DNA of 64,000 nt from contig NZ_JALJRY010000011.1 in assembly GCF_024519455.1 (NCBI RefSeq), positions 62,001 through 126,000 on the forward strand. The letters run 5' to 3'. The DNA is from Streptomyces sp. STR69 (GTDB lineage: Bacteria > Actinomycetota > Actinomycetes > Streptomycetales > Streptomycetaceae). A program made the position numbers and the translations under genes. Positions 33,312-42,099 of this stretch are shown here, piece after piece; position 1 is the stretch's first letter, and every line of letters begins with the position of its first letter. The notes under the pieces are model-generated. The model ran no database searches. It was not told the DNA's origin and saw nothing but the letters and a program-made list of their open reading frames with translations.

Positions 33312-34385
33312 TCAGGGGGCGCGCAGATCGACCAGTTCCGCCAGCGCCTCGCGATGGGCACCCGCCGTGCCGTAGGCGAGGGAGTCGGCCTTGGCCCGCT
33401 TCAGGTAGAGGTGGGCGGGGTGCTCCCACGTCATGCCGATGCCGCCGTGCAACTGGACGGCCTCCTCAGCGGCGTGGACGGCGACGGACGCCGCGTAGGC
33501 CTGCGCGACGGCGACCGCCACCTCGGTGTCCTCGCCGGTCGTGAGGGCGTCGGCGGCGTTCCGTGCGGCGGCCCGCAGGCTGACGACCTCCAGCCACAGC
33601 TGCGCGAGCCGGTGCTTGAGCGCCTGGAACCCGCCGACCGGCCGGTTGAACTGCTTGCGCTCCTTGAGGTAACGAACCGTCTCCGTCAACGTCCAGTCGG
33701 CGACGCCCAGTTGCTCGGACGCGAGCAGCCCGGCCCCGGCCCGCAGCGCACGCCGTACGGCAGGCGCCGCCTCCCCGATCCGGCGCCCCGCGGCCCCGTC
33801 GAACACCACGCGCGCCAACGGCCGGGTCAGGTCCAGGGACACCTGCGGTACGACGGTCACGGCGCCCGCGTCGACGGCGTACAGCCCGCCGTCCTCACCC
33901 GGCACCAGCAGCACGTCGGCGGCGCCCGCGTCGGCGATCCCGGTCAACTCCCCGTGCAGGGAGCCGTTTTCGAGCCGTACGGCCTTGTGGGCGGCGCCCG
34001 GAGCGACGCTCAGGGAGACGGCGAGGACGCCGATGCTGCGGCCGGACGCCAGCTCCGCGAGGAGGTCATCGGCCCCGCACTCCAGCAGTGCCTCGGTGGC
34101 CACGACCGCGCTCGTGAGGTACGGGACGGGGGCGACCGCGCGACCCAACTCCTCCAGCACGACGGCGACTTCACGATGGGTGGCGCCCTGGCCACCCTGT
34201 GCCTCGGGCACCAGGAGGCCGGCGAGGCCGATGCCGTCGGCGAGGGACTTCCACAGGGACAGGTCGTGCGGGGCGTCCGACTCGGTGCGGGCGATGACGC
34301 TCGCCGCGTCGCAGTGGTCGGTGAGCAGGTCCCGGACGACGGCGCGCAGCGCCTCTTCCTCCTCCGAGTAGAGAAGATCTGTCAT
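33312..34385 (-). CDS. acyl-CoA dehydrogenase (small, FadE-type partner)
   Basis: This 357-residue acyl-CoA dehydrogenase fold protein has YSEEEEALRAVVRDLLTDH at the N-terminus. A C-terminal domain carries RYLKERKQFNRPVGGFQALKH and AVQLHGGIGMTWEHPAHLYL. No Glu at the classic catalytic place is obvious, and the middle domain is short; such genes typically occur as one half of an alpha2beta2 FadE pair. Its start overlaps the other dehydrogenase gene by ATGA, supporting a heteromeric enzyme for a bulky acyl-CoA (sterol side chain, hopanoid or aromatic). It is the last gene of a three-gene unit. Confidence 0.88.
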   Translation of the reverse strand: MTDLLYSEEEEALRAVVRDLLTDHCDAASVIARTESDAPHDLSLWKSLADGIGLAGLLVPEAQGGQGATHREVAVVLEELGRAVAPVPYLTSAVVATEALLECGADDLLAELASGRSIGVLAVSLSVAPGAAHKAVRLENGSLHGELTGIADAGAADVLLVPGEDGGLYAVDAGAVTVVPQVSLDLTRPLARVVFDGAAGRRIGEAAPAVRRALRAGAGLLASEQLGVADWTLTETVRYLKERKQFNRPVGGFQALKHRLAQLWLEVVSLRAAARNAADALTTGEDTEVAVAVAQAYAASVAVHAAEEAVQLHGGIGMTWEHPAHLYLKRAKADSLAYGTAGAHREALAELVDLRAP

Positions 34386-35575
34386 CGGGCCAGGTCCTTC
34401 CAGGCGACGTCCTTGTCGGTGCGCGGCTCGGCCGGCAGGCCCAGGACGCGTTCGGCGACGATGTTCAGCAGGACCTCACTGGTCCCGCCCTCGATGCTGT
34501 TGCCCTTGGAGCGGAGGTAGCGGTATCCGGCGTCGCGGCCGGTGAAGTCCACGAGTTCCGGGCGGCGCATGGTCCAGTCGTCGTACAACAGGCCTTCCTC
34601 GCCCCGGAGTTCGACCTCCAGGCCGCTGATCTCCTGGTTGAGGCGGGCGAAGGAGAGCTTCATGCCGGCGCCCTCGTGACCGGGCTGGCCCGCCACGAGC
34701 TGCTGGCGCAGCCGCTCGCCGGAGAGCCGGGCGACCTCGGCCTCGACCCAGAGCTTGAGGAGGCGCTGGTGGAGGTCGTGGGTACGCAACTCCGGTCGTG
34801 CGCGCCAGGTTTGGCTGATCGGGCCGATCATGCCGCCCTCGCGGGGGATGCGCATGCCGCCGATGGAGACGCGCTCGTTCATCAGCGTGGTCTGCGCGAC
34901 CCGCCAGCCGTCGCCGACCTCGCCGAGGCGGTGGGCGTCGGGGATGCGGACGTCGGTGAGGAAGACCTCGTTGAACTCGGCCTCGCCGGTGATCTGGCGC
35001 AGCGGCCGGACGTCGACTCCGGGGTCGGTCATGTCGCAGACGAAGTAGGTGATGCCCGCGTGCTTGGGCACGTCCGGGTCGGTGCGCGCGATGAGGATGG
35101 CCCAGCGGGCGAGGTGGGCGCTGGACGTCCACACCTTCTGGCCGTTGACGATCCAACCGTCGCCCTCACGGACGGCGCGCGTGCCGAGCGCGGCCAGGTC
35201 GGACCCGGCGCCCGGCTCACTGAAGAGCTGGCACCAGACCTCCTCGCCGACCCAGAGGGGCCGCAGGAGCTGTTGCTTCTGCTCCTCCGTGCCGTACTTC
35301 AGGATCGTCGGGGCGGCCATGCCGAGGCCGATGCCGATCCGGCGCGGGTCGTTGTCGGGGGCGCCCGCGACCGCCAACTCGGCGTCCACGACGGCCTGGA
35401 GAGCGCGTGGGGCACCGAGGCCGCCGAGGCCCTCGGGGTAGTGGACCCAGGCGAGTCCCGCGTCGAAGCGGGCCTTGAGGAAGTCGAGGCGGTCGGTCTC
35501 CAGGGGTGGGTGCGCGGTCAGCAACTCGGCCGTGAGACGCCTGAGTTCGGCTGCGTCCAGGGTCTTTTCACTCAT
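34382..35575 (-). CDS. acyl-CoA dehydrogenase (large, FadE-type partner)
   Basis: This 397-residue flavoenzyme has the FAD-binding CQLFSEPGAGSDLAALGTRA and VNGQKVWTSSAHLARW. A C-terminal GNSIEGGTSEVLLNIVAERVLG holds the end of the CoA/FAD site. It oxidises an acyl-CoA to the 2-enoyl-CoA, passing electrons to ETF. It overlaps the quinone oxidoreductase gene by ATGA and the small partner gene by ATGA, so the three are translationally coupled. Start at MSEKTLDAAELRR is set by that overlap; the upstream open frame is shadow of the oxidoreductase. Confidence 0.92.
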   Translation of the reverse strand: MSEKTLDAAELRRLTAELLTAHPPLETDRLDFLKARFDAGLAWVHYPEGLGGLGAPRALQAVVDAELAVAGAPDNDPRRIGIGLGMAAPTILKYGTEEQKQQLLRPLWVGEEVWCQLFSEPGAGSDLAALGTRAVREGDGWIVNGQKVWTSSAHLARWAILIARTDPDVPKHAGITYFVCDMTDPGVDVRPLRQITGEAEFNEVFLTDVRIPDAHRLGEVGDGWRVAQTTLMNERVSIGGMRIPREGGMIGPISQTWRARPELRTHDLHQRLLKLWVEAEVARLSGERLRQQLVAGQPGHEGAGMKLSFARLNQEISGLEVELRGEEGLLYDDWTMRRPELVDFTGRDAGYRYLRSKGNSIEGGTSEVLLNIVAERVLGLPAEPRTDKDVAWKDLAR

Positions 35576-36549
35576 GCGGCGGCTCCGTTCTCCAACGACG
35601 GCAGGATGGTGACCCGGCCGGTCGTGACACCGTCGGCGACCCGCTGCACGGCGGCTGCGGCGCCGCTCAGCGGTACGCGCTCGCTCACCAGGGGCTTGAT
35701 GACACCCCGGGCGGCCAGGTCGGTGAGCTGCTCGTGGCAGTGGAGGATCAGCTTCGGGTTCTTGGTGGCGTACAGGCCCCAATGCAGGCCCAGGATCGAG
35801 TAGTTCTTCACCAGGGCGTGGTTGAGCGACGGGCTCGGGATGGTGCCGCTCGCGAAGCCGACGACCACGATCCGGCCCTCGAAGGCGACCACCTTCGTGG
35901 ACTGTGTGTAGGCGTCGCCGCCGACCGGGTCGTAGATCACGTCGGCGCCGCGCCCGCCGGTGGCCTCCTTGACAGCCGCGACCACGTCCTCGGTGCGCCG
36001 GTCGATCACGACGTCGCAGCCCAACTCCCGTGCCACGGCGGCCTTGTCGGCGCCGCCGACGACACCGATGACGGTGGCACCGGCGGCCTTGCCGAGCTGT
36101 ACGGCCGCGCTGCCGACCCCGCCGGCGGCGGCGTGCACGAGCAGGGTCTCGCCGGCCTCCAGGTGGGCGCGCCGGTGGAGGCCGAACCAGCCCGTCTGGT
36201 AGCCGATGTGGAGCGCGGCGGTCTCCGCGTCGTCCAGCGACTCGGGCGCGGGCAGCAGTCCGGCGGCGTCCGCGACGGCGTACTCGGCGAAACCGCCGTA
36301 CGGCAGCGCGGGGTTGGCGATCACGCGGCGACCGTCCTCGGTCTCGCCGCAGATCTCCACGCCCGGCGTGAACGGCAGCGGCGGCCTGACCTGGTAGTGG
36401 CCGCGACACATCAGCACGTCCGGGAAGTTGATGTTCGCGGCACGCACCTTCAGCAGGACCTGGCCGTCACCGGGTGTCGGCTGCTGCACCTCCTCCAGGC
36501 GCATCGCCTCACTCGGCTCACCGTTCTGGTGCACTTGCCATGCCTGCAT
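35572..36549 (-). CDS. zinc-independent NADPH:quinone oxidoreductase (MDR family)
   Basis: This 325-residue medium-chain reductase has the GroES-like N-terminus (MRLEEVQQPTPGDGQVLLKV), the conserved AANINFPDVLMCRG and the NADPH motif LVHAAAGGVGSAAVQLGKAAGA. Zinc-binding cysteines are absent, as in quinone/enoyl reductases. It could reduce a quinone or an enoyl product of the adjacent dehydrogenases. ATG 36549 lies 7 bases after GGAGG. It is the first gene of the unit; the palindrome AAGCG-GT-CGCTT at 36598-36609 lies about 50 bases upstream. Confidence 0.9.
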   Translation of the reverse strand: MQAWQVHQNGEPSEAMRLEEVQQPTPGDGQVLLKVRAANINFPDVLMCRGHYQVRPPLPFTPGVEICGETEDGRRVIANPALPYGGFAEYAVADAAGLLPAPESLDDAETAALHIGYQTGWFGLHRRAHLEAGETLLVHAAAGGVGSAAVQLGKAAGATVIGVVGGADKAAVARELGCDVVIDRRTEDVVAAVKEATGGRGADVIYDPVGGDAYTQSTKVVAFEGRIVVVGFASGTIPSPSLNHALVKNYSILGLHWGLYATKNPKLILHCHEQLTDLAARGVIKPLVSERVPLSGAAAAVQRVADGVTTGRVTILPSLENGAAA

Positions 36550-36597
36550 GCGGGGCCTCCACGGGACTGCTTCGTCTATCCGGCTCGATCGCATACT

Positions 36598-36609
36598 AAG
36601 CGGTCGCTT
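36598..36609. promoter_or_regulatory. AAGCG-GT-CGCTT operator before the acyl-CoA dehydrogenase operon
   Basis: AAGCGGTCGCTT has 5-base arms and lies in the promoter zone of the three-gene operon. Sites with AAGCG/CGCTT halves are typical of TetR-type regulators of actinobacterial acyl-CoA dehydrogenase genes. No such regulator gene is adjacent. Confidence 0.5.
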
Positions 36610-36654
36610 GCCGATCAGGGAACAGTCGCGTGCGTCACGAACCGTAGCGACACC

Positions 36655-37233
36655 TCACGCCCGCCGGGGCTTCGCCCGCACATGCATCCGCTCCCCCTGC
36701 GGCCCGAACAGACTGAGGAACTCCGCGGGCCCCTCCCCCGTGGACCCGAACCAGTGCGGCACCCGCGTGTCGAACTCGACGGCCTCGCCCGTCGCGAGCA
36801 CCACGTCGTGCTCGGCGAGCACGAGCCGCAGCCGACCGGACATCACGTACAGCCACTCGTAGCCCTCGTGCGTCCGCAGATCGGGTTCCTCCTGGCGCTG
36901 CGGCACCAGCACCTTGAAGGCCTGGAGCCCGCCCGGCTGACGGGTGAGGGGCCAGTACGTGCGCCCGTGCCGCTGGATCGGCTCGGATCGCACCCGGGGA
37001 TCGCTGACCGGCGGTGTCCCCACCAGTTCGTCCAACGGCACCTGGTGGGCCCGCGCGATCGGCAGCAACAGCTCCAGGCTGGGCTTGCGCAGCCCGGACT
37101 CCAGCCGGGACAGCGTGCTCACCGAGATACCGGTCGTCTCCGACAGCCCCGCGAGGGTCGCCCCCCGCTCCTTCCGGATCCGCCGCAGCCGCGGGCCGAC
37201 CTCCGCCAGGACCTCGTCCGTGTCGTCGCTCAT
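36655..37233 (-). CDS. XRE-family regulator with C-terminal cupin domain
   Basis: This 192-residue protein has an N-terminal helix-turn-helix (about 12-68: LRRIRKERGATLAGLSETTG, then ISVSTLSRLESGLRKPSL) and a C-terminal cupin (about 115-185: EGYEWLYVMSGRLRLVLAEHD, then DTRVPHWFG). Such regulators bind a small ligand in the cupin and repress or activate a neighbour. It is divergent from the FAD-dependent oxidoreductase gene with 79 bases between starts, including CAAAC-AC-GTTTG. No clear ribosome site precedes ATG 37233, so the message may be leaderless. The obvious target is the adjacent oxidoreductase. Confidence 0.9.
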   Translation of the reverse strand: MSDDTDEVLAEVGPRLRRIRKERGATLAGLSETTGISVSTLSRLESGLRKPSLELLLPIARAHQVPLDELVGTPPVSDPRVRSEPIQRHGRTYWPLTRQPGGLQAFKVLVPQRQEEPDLRTHEGYEWLYVMSGRLRLVLAEHDVVLATGEAVEFDTRVPHWFGSTGEGPAEFLSLFGPQGERMHVRAKPRRA

Positions 37234-37253
37234 GACCGATATTGCAGTTTCGG

Positions 37254-37265
37254 CAAACACGTTTG
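37254..37265. promoter_or_regulatory. CAAAC-AC-GTTTG palindrome in the divergent promoter
   Basis: CAAACACGTTTG lies between the XRE-cupin regulator and the oxidoreductase gene, in the AT-richest part of the gap. It is a plausible self/neighbour operator for the regulator. Confidence 0.5.
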
Positions 37266-37312
37266 TCAATACGGCAGGGATGGGGCGACCTTCGGGGGTG
37301 GAGGTGGTCACC

Positions 37313-38260
37313 ATGACCGAGACACACACCGGGACACCTACCGGGACCTACGAAGTGGTCGTCGTCGGCGGCGGCGCGGCCGGTCTGTCCGCCGCACTGG
37401 TCCTGGGCCGGTCCCGGCGCCGCACGCTGGTCGTCGACGCGGGCGAGCCGCGCAACGCGCCCGCCGCGCACATGCAGGGCTATCTGACCCGGGACGGCAT
37501 GTCCCCCGCCGAGTTCCTGGCCCGGGGCCGCGAGGAGATCGCGCGCTACGGCGTCGAGCTGGTCCGGGACCGGGTGGTCGACATCGCCAGTGGCTTCGCG
37601 GTCACGCTGGCCGGCGGGAGGACCGTCCGGGCACGGCGGATCGTGATCGCGACCGGTCTCAAGGACGAGCTGCCCACCGTCCCCGGAGTCGCCGAGCGCT
37701 TCGGCCGTGACGTGATCCACTGCCCGTACTGCCACGGCTGGGAGGTCCGCGACCAGGCATTCGGCGTGCTCGCGACGACGCCGATGAGTGTGCACCAGGC
37801 GCTGATGGTCTCGCAGTGGTCCAAGGACGTGACCCTGTTCCTGCACACGGTCGCCGAGTCCGAGCTGACGGACGACGACCTGCGCAGGCTCGCGGCGGCC
37901 GGGGTCGCCGTGGTGCCGGGCGAGGTCGCGGAACTCGTCGTCGCCGACGACCGGCTCACCGGCGTCCGCCTCAAGAACGGCACCACACACCCCCGCGAGG
38001 CCCTGTTCGTCGCACCCCGCCCGATCCCGCGGACCGGCCTGCTGGAGCAGCTGGGCGCGGAACTCCAGGAGACACCGTTGGGCACGTACCCCGTGGTCGA
38101 CCCGACGGGCCTGACGACCGTGCCCGGGGTGTGGGCGGTCGGCAACGCGATGGGCTTCGGCGAGCAGGTCGTGAACGCGGCCTCCGCCGGCTACCGCGCT
38201 GGCGCCACCATCAACGGGGAACTCCTCATGGCCGACCTCGACGCCGGCGTCCGGGTGTAG
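37313..38260 (+). CDS. thioredoxin-reductase-like FAD-dependent oxidoreductase
   Basis: This 315-residue protein has the FAD motif VVVVGGGAAGLSAALVLG (about 15-32), ATG-type segment VIATGLKDELP, and CPYCHG (CxxC) near residue 142. The C-terminal GVWAVGNAMGFGEQVVNAASAGYRAG closes the FAD site. The layout fits the low-molecular-weight thioredoxin reductase group, although the NADPH motif after the CxxC is less clear than in true TrxB. It could reduce a disulfide or small molecule. ATG 37313 follows GGAGG. Control by the divergent XRE-cupin regulator is likely. Confidence 0.87.
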   Translation: MTETHTGTPTGTYEVVVVGGGAAGLSAALVLGRSRRRTLVVDAGEPRNAPAAHMQGYLTRDGMSPAEFLARGREEIARYGVELVRDRVVDIASGFAVTLAGGRTVRARRIVIATGLKDELPTVPGVAERFGRDVIHCPYCHGWEVRDQAFGVLATTPMSVHQALMVSQWSKDVTLFLHTVAESELTDDDLRRLAAAGVAVVPGEVAELVVADDRLTGVRLKNGTTHPREALFVAPRPIPRTGLLEQLGAELQETPLGTYPVVDPTGLTTVPGVWAVGNAMGFGEQVVNAASAGYRAGATINGELLMADLDAGVRV

Positions 38261-38308
38261 CCGACATCCGGGTGCGGTCGTCCGGGTGTAGACCGCGCGC
38301 CTCCGTTG

Positions 38309-38314
38309 CACGAT
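38309..38314 (+). promoter_or_regulatory. -10-like element for a possible leaderless ligase mRNA
   Basis: CACGAT ends 6 bases before ATG 38321, and no ribosome site is present. The transcript probably begins at or beside the start codon. Confidence 0.4.
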
Positions 38315-38320
38315 GGCTGC

Positions 38321-39859
38321 ATGCTGCTGACCCGGCTCGCGCATGTGTCCCAGGAAGTCGCCGCCACCTCGGCGCGGTCCCGGAAGATCGCCCTGCTCGC
38401 GGAGCTCTTCCGGGACGCGGAGGCGGACGACGTCCCGATCGTCATCCCGTATCTGGCGGGCCGCCTGCCGCAGGGCCGGCTCGGCATCGGCTGGAAAGTG
38501 CTGAGCCAGGAGGTCGCCCCGGCCCCCGAACCCACCCTGACCGTGCGCGAGGTGGACGCCCGCCTCACCGCTCTCGGCAAGGTGTCGGGCGCCGGCTCCC
38601 AGGCCGAACGGGCGCGCCTGGTCGGCGAGTTGATGGGCGCGGCCACCGCCGACGAGCAGCGCTTCCTGTTCGGTCTGATCACCGGCGAGGTCCGGCAGGG
38701 CGCACTGGACGCGGTCGCCGTGGAGGGCCTGGCGGAGGCGACCGGCACACCTCCGGCGGACGTACGGCGGGCGGTCATGCTGGCCGGTTCGCTCCAGACG
38801 GTGGCCGAGGCCCTGCTCGCCGAGGGCCCCGCTTCCCTAGACCGCTTCCGACTCACCGTCGGCCGCCCGGTCCTGCCGATGCTCGCGCACACCGCCTCCT
38901 CGGTCGCCGAAGCGGTCGAGAAACTGGGCGAGTGCGCGGTCGAGGAGAAGCTCGACGGCATCCGAGTCCAGGTCCACCGCGACGGCGGGACCGTACGGCT
39001 CTACACCCGCACCCTCGACGACATCACCAACCGCCTCCCCGAACTCACCGCCGCTGCCCTGGAGTTGAGAGGCGAGCGGTTCATCCTGGACGGCGAGGTC
39101 ATCTCCTTCGACGAGGACGGGCGACCCCGTTCCTTCCAGGAGACGGCGGGCCGGGTCGGCTCCCGGGTGGACGTGGGCACGGCCGCCGAGACCGTGCCCG
39201 TGTCCCCGGTGTTCTTCGACGCGCTGTCCGTCGACGGCCGCGACCTGCTGGACCTGCCGTTCGCCGAACGGCACGCGGAACTGGCCCAGTTGGTGCCGGA
39301 ACCGATGCGCGTCCGCCGCACGCTCGTCTCCGGTCCCGAGGACATCCCCGCCGCCGAGGCCTTCCTCACCGAGACCCTGAAACGCGGCCACGAGGGAGTC
39401 GTCGTCAAAGGCCTCGACGCCCCCTACAGCGCGGGCCGCCGGGGCGCCTCCTGGCTGAAGGTGAAGCCCGTCCACACCCTCGACCTGGTCGTGCTGGCCG
39501 CCGAGTGGGGCCACGGCCGCCGTACCGGCAAGCTCTCGAATCTCCACCTGGGCGCCCGCAACCCCGACGGCTCCTTCGCGATGCTCGGCAAGACCTTCAA
39601 GGGCATGACCGACGCCGTGCTGACCTGGCAGACCGAGCGCCTCCAGGGGCTGGCTGTGGAGAGCGACGGTCACGTGGTGACCGTACGGCCCGAACTCGTC
39701 GTAGAAATCGCGTACGACGGGCTGCAGAAGTCCACGCGGTACCCGGCCGGTGTCACGCTCCGCTTCGCGCGGGTCGTGCGCTATCGCGAGGACAAGCGGC
39801 CGGAGGAGGCTGACACGGTGGAGACGTTGCTGGCCGCGCATCCGGAGGTGAAGCCGTGA
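38321..39859 (+). CDS. ATP-dependent DNA ligase
   Basis: This 512-residue ligase carries motif I EEKLDGIRVQVH (about residue 210, Lys is the AMP acceptor), motif III-like GEVISFDED, motif IV GHEGVVVKG and motif V WLKVKPVHTLD. An N-terminal DNA-binding domain (about 1-190) precedes the nucleotidyltransferase and OB domains. It joins nicks using ATP in contrast to the NAD-dependent housekeeping LigA, and likely acts in repair. Start at MLLTRLAHV gives the family N-terminus; a -10 lies close enough for a leaderless message. Its end overlaps the Nudix gene by 4 bases. Confidence 0.93.
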   Translation: MLLTRLAHVSQEVAATSARSRKIALLAELFRDAEADDVPIVIPYLAGRLPQGRLGIGWKVLSQEVAPAPEPTLTVREVDARLTALGKVSGAGSQAERARLVGELMGAATADEQRFLFGLITGEVRQGALDAVAVEGLAEATGTPPADVRRAVMLAGSLQTVAEALLAEGPASLDRFRLTVGRPVLPMLAHTASSVAEAVEKLGECAVEEKLDGIRVQVHRDGGTVRLYTRTLDDITNRLPELTAAALELRGERFILDGEVISFDEDGRPRSFQETAGRVGSRVDVGTAAETVPVSPVFFDALSVDGRDLLDLPFAERHAELAQLVPEPMRVRRTLVSGPEDIPAAEAFLTETLKRGHEGVVVKGLDAPYSAGRRGASWLKVKPVHTLDLVVLAAEWGHGRRTGKLSNLHLGARNPDGSFAMLGKTFKGMTDAVLTWQTERLQGLAVESDGHVVTVRPELVVEIAYDGLQKSTRYPAGVTLRFARVVRYREDKRPEEADTVETLLAAHPEVKP

Positions 39860-40326
39860 GTGGCAAGGGGAAGAGGAGCGCCGGGCTGCTGTTGTTCCGG
39901 CACACCGATCACGGTCTGGAGGTGCTGCTCGGGCATATGGGCGGCCCGTTCTTCGCGCGCCGGGACGCGGGGGCGTGGAGTGTGCCCAAGGGTGAGTACG
40001 AGCCCGACGAGACCGCATGGGACGCGGCCCGGCGCGAGTTCCAGGAGGAGCTGGGGCTCGCACCGCCCGAGGGTACGGCGATCGGGCTCGGCGAGGTGCG
40101 GCAGACCAACGGGAAGGTCGTCACCGCGTGGGCGATCGAGGCCGACCTCGACCCGGCGACCATGGTGCCCGGCACCTTCCGGATGGAGTGGCCGCCGAAG
40201 TCCGGGCAGCTGCAGGAGTTCCCCGAGCTGGACCGGGTCGAGTGGATGGGCCTCGAACGGGCGCGGGCCGTCATCGTCCAGGCACAGGCCACGTTTCTCG
40301 ACCGGCTGGCGGAGCACTCGGACTGA
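39856..40326 (+). CDS. Nudix hydrolase
   Basis: This 156-residue protein has a full Nudix box: GEYEPDETAWDAARREFQEE followed by LGLA (about 40-63), with the REFQEE metal site intact. It hydrolyses nucleoside diphosphate-linked compounds. The GTG start is within a 4-base overlap with the DNA ligase gene, so both are coupled; removal of damaged nucleotides or ligase by-products is a plausible shared theme but unproven. Acidic C-terminal EWPPKSGQLQEFPELDRVEW is typical for the ADP-ribose/diadenosine branch. No stop hairpin is seen before the next gene. Confidence 0.92.
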   Translation: MSGKGKRSAGLLLFRHTDHGLEVLLGHMGGPFFARRDAGAWSVPKGEYEPDETAWDAARREFQEELGLAPPEGTAIGLGEVRQTNGKVVTAWAIEADLDPATMVPGTFRMEWPPKSGQLQEFPELDRVEWMGLERARAVIVQAQATFLDRLAEHSD

Positions 40327-40400
40327 GCAGGCCCGTACGCGTTGCGGCCGTCCCCACCACGCGGGAAGGTCGAAGCACAGTCCGCTCCAGGAGGTCAGCC

Positions 40401-41786
40401 ATGCCCATCGCGACGGTCAACCCGGCCAACGGTGAGACGCTCAAGACGTACGAGGCCATGGGTGACGAGGAGATCGAGCGCCGGCTCCGGCTCGCGGCGG
40501 CCACCTTCCGCACCTACCGGACGTCCGCCTTCGCCGAGCGCGCCCGGCTCATGCACCGGGCCGCCGATCTGCTCGACGAGGACCAGCGGGACATCGGCCG
40601 GATCATGACCACCGAGATGGGCAAGCCGGTCAAGCAGGCCCGCGCGGAGGCCGCCAAGTGCGCCAGGTCGATGCGCTGGTACGCCGACCACGCACAGGAG
40701 TTGCTCGCCGACGAGGAACCCGCCGCCGCCGACGTGAAGGACTCCGGTGCCTCGCGAGCGCTGGTCCGCTACCGGCCGCTCGGCCCGGTGCTCGCGGTGA
40801 TGCCGTGGAACTTCCCGCTGTGGCAGGTCATCCGCTTCGCGGCACCCGCGCTGATGGCGGGCAACGTCGGACTGCTCAAACACGCCTCGAACGTCCCGCA
40901 GACCGCGCTCTACCTGGAGGACCTGTTCCACCGCGCGGGCTTCCCCGAGGGCGCCTTCCAGACGCTTCTCATCGGCTCCGGCGCGGTCGGGGAGATCCTG
41001 CGCGACGAGCGGGTGAAGGCGGCCACCCTCACCGGCAGCGAACCCGCCGGGCGGGCCGTCGCGTCCGTCGCCGGGGACATGGTCAAGAAGACGGTGCTGG
41101 AGCTGGGCGGCAGCGACCCGTACGTCGTCATGCCGTCCGCCGACATCGACCGGGCCGCGAAGATCGCGGTGACGGCCCGGGTGCAGAACAACGGGCAGTC
41201 GTGCATCGCCGCCAAGCGGTTCATCGTGCACACGGACGTCTTCGACGCGTTCGCCGAACGGTTCGTGGCCGGCATGAAGGCGCTCACTGTCGGTGATCCA
41301 CTGGCGGAGGACACCGAGGTGGGACCGCTCGCGAGCGAACAGGGGCGGAACGACCTGGAAGAACTCGTCGACGACGCCGTGCGGAGCGGCGCGACCGTGC
41401 TGTGCGGCGGGCGGCGGCCCGACGGGCCCGGCTGGTACTACCCGCCGACCGTCCTCGGCGACATCACCCGCAAGATGCGCATCCACCGCGAGGAGACGTT
41501 CGGGCCCGTCGCCACGCTGTACCGGGTGGCCGACCTCGAAGAGGCGGTCCTCGTCGCCAACAACACGCCGTTCGGGCTGAGTTCCAACGTATGGACGCGG
41601 GACGAGGGCGAGGTCGACCGGTTCGTACGGGATCTGGAGGCCGGCGGGGTGTTCTTCAACGGCATGACCGCGTCCCATCCGGCGTTCCCGTTCGGCGGGG
41701 TGAAACGGTCCGGGTACGGGCGGGAGTTGTCGGGGCACGGAATCCGGGAGTTCTGCAACATCACCACGGTATGGCACGGAGCGTGA
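40401..41786 (+). CDS. gabD: NAD(P)-dependent succinate-semialdehyde dehydrogenase type
   Basis: This 461-residue aldehyde dehydrogenase has the cofactor/transition segment VLAVMPWNFPLWQVI, Glu in LELGGSDPYVV and catalytic Cys in NNGQSCIAAKRFIV. The SYG/AFPFGGVKRSGYGRELSG-type end fits the GabD/YneI group that oxidises succinate semialdehyde to succinate. The start at ATG 40401 follows GGAGG. It forms a single gene between the Nudix gene and a small conserved protein. Substrate could be another short semialdehyde; the family does not discriminate strongly by sequence alone. Confidence 0.88.
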   Translation: MPIATVNPANGETLKTYEAMGDEEIERRLRLAAATFRTYRTSAFAERARLMHRAADLLDEDQRDIGRIMTTEMGKPVKQARAEAAKCARSMRWYADHAQELLADEEPAAADVKDSGASRALVRYRPLGPVLAVMPWNFPLWQVIRFAAPALMAGNVGLLKHASNVPQTALYLEDLFHRAGFPEGAFQTLLIGSGAVGEILRDERVKAATLTGSEPAGRAVASVAGDMVKKTVLELGGSDPYVVMPSADIDRAAKIAVTARVQNNGQSCIAAKRFIVHTDVFDAFAERFVAGMKALTVGDPLAEDTEVGPLASEQGRNDLEELVDDAVRSGATVLCGGRRPDGPGWYYPPTVLGDITRKMRIHREETFGPVATLYRVADLEEAVLVANNTPFGLSSNVWTRDEGEVDRFVRDLEAGGVFFNGMTASHPAFPFGGVKRSGYGRELSGHGIREFCNITTVWHGA

Positions 41787-41798
41787 GCGTTCCGCGGC

Positions 41799-41804
41799 TA
41801 CGAT
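41799..41804 (+). promoter_or_regulatory. -10 element for a possible leaderless mRNA
   Basis: TACGAT ends 7 bases before GTG 41812. No ribosome site is present, so a leaderless transcript is likely. Confidence 0.45.
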
Positions 41805-41811
41805 CCCCTGT

Positions 41812-42048
41812 GTGAACCGCGAAGTGACTCTGCCTCTGATCGTCGACGACCGCGGGACCTTGCAGGTGGCTGCGGCGGATGTCAGCAAGCTTTTGCGTAC
41901 CGTGGGTGGGCGGTGGCTGCATCTTGTCGAGGCCGGGGAGGAGGGGCTTGATGAGGACACGGTGGCTGCCCTGACGATCGAGCTCGCGAAGCTGGCTGAT
42001 CGGATTGACGTTGCGTGTATTGCGCACAGCAGTGGGGGCGCTTCGTAG
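41812..42048 (+). CDS. small conserved protein of unknown function
   Basis: This 78-residue cytosolic protein has mixed strands and an acidic helix (EAGEEGLDEDTVAALTIELAKL). GTG 41812 lies directly after a good -10 (TACGAT), suggesting a leaderless message. Codon use shifts towards G/T-rich choices in the second half, as often seen in Streptomyces genes near repeat elements. I do not recognise a named domain. It converges with the TenA-like gene over a copy of repeat family B. Confidence 0.65.
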   Translation: MNREVTLPLIVDDRGTLQVAAADVSKLLRTVGGRWLHLVEAGEEGLDEDTVAALTIELAKLADRIDVACIAHSSGGAS

Positions 42049-42071
42049 TTTCGCGGGTGCGGGTCCGTCGT

Positions 42072-42099
42072 GGCTGGTCGCGCAGTTCCCCGCGCCCCT
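42072..42099 (+). repeat. repeat family B, copy 1 (GGCTGGTCGCGCAGTTCCCC + GCGCCCCT)
   Basis: This 28-base unit recurs at 45723, 45770 (reverse), 47896 and 51871. Here it lies between convergent genes and its end overlaps the TenA-like stop by two bases. Confidence 0.85.
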
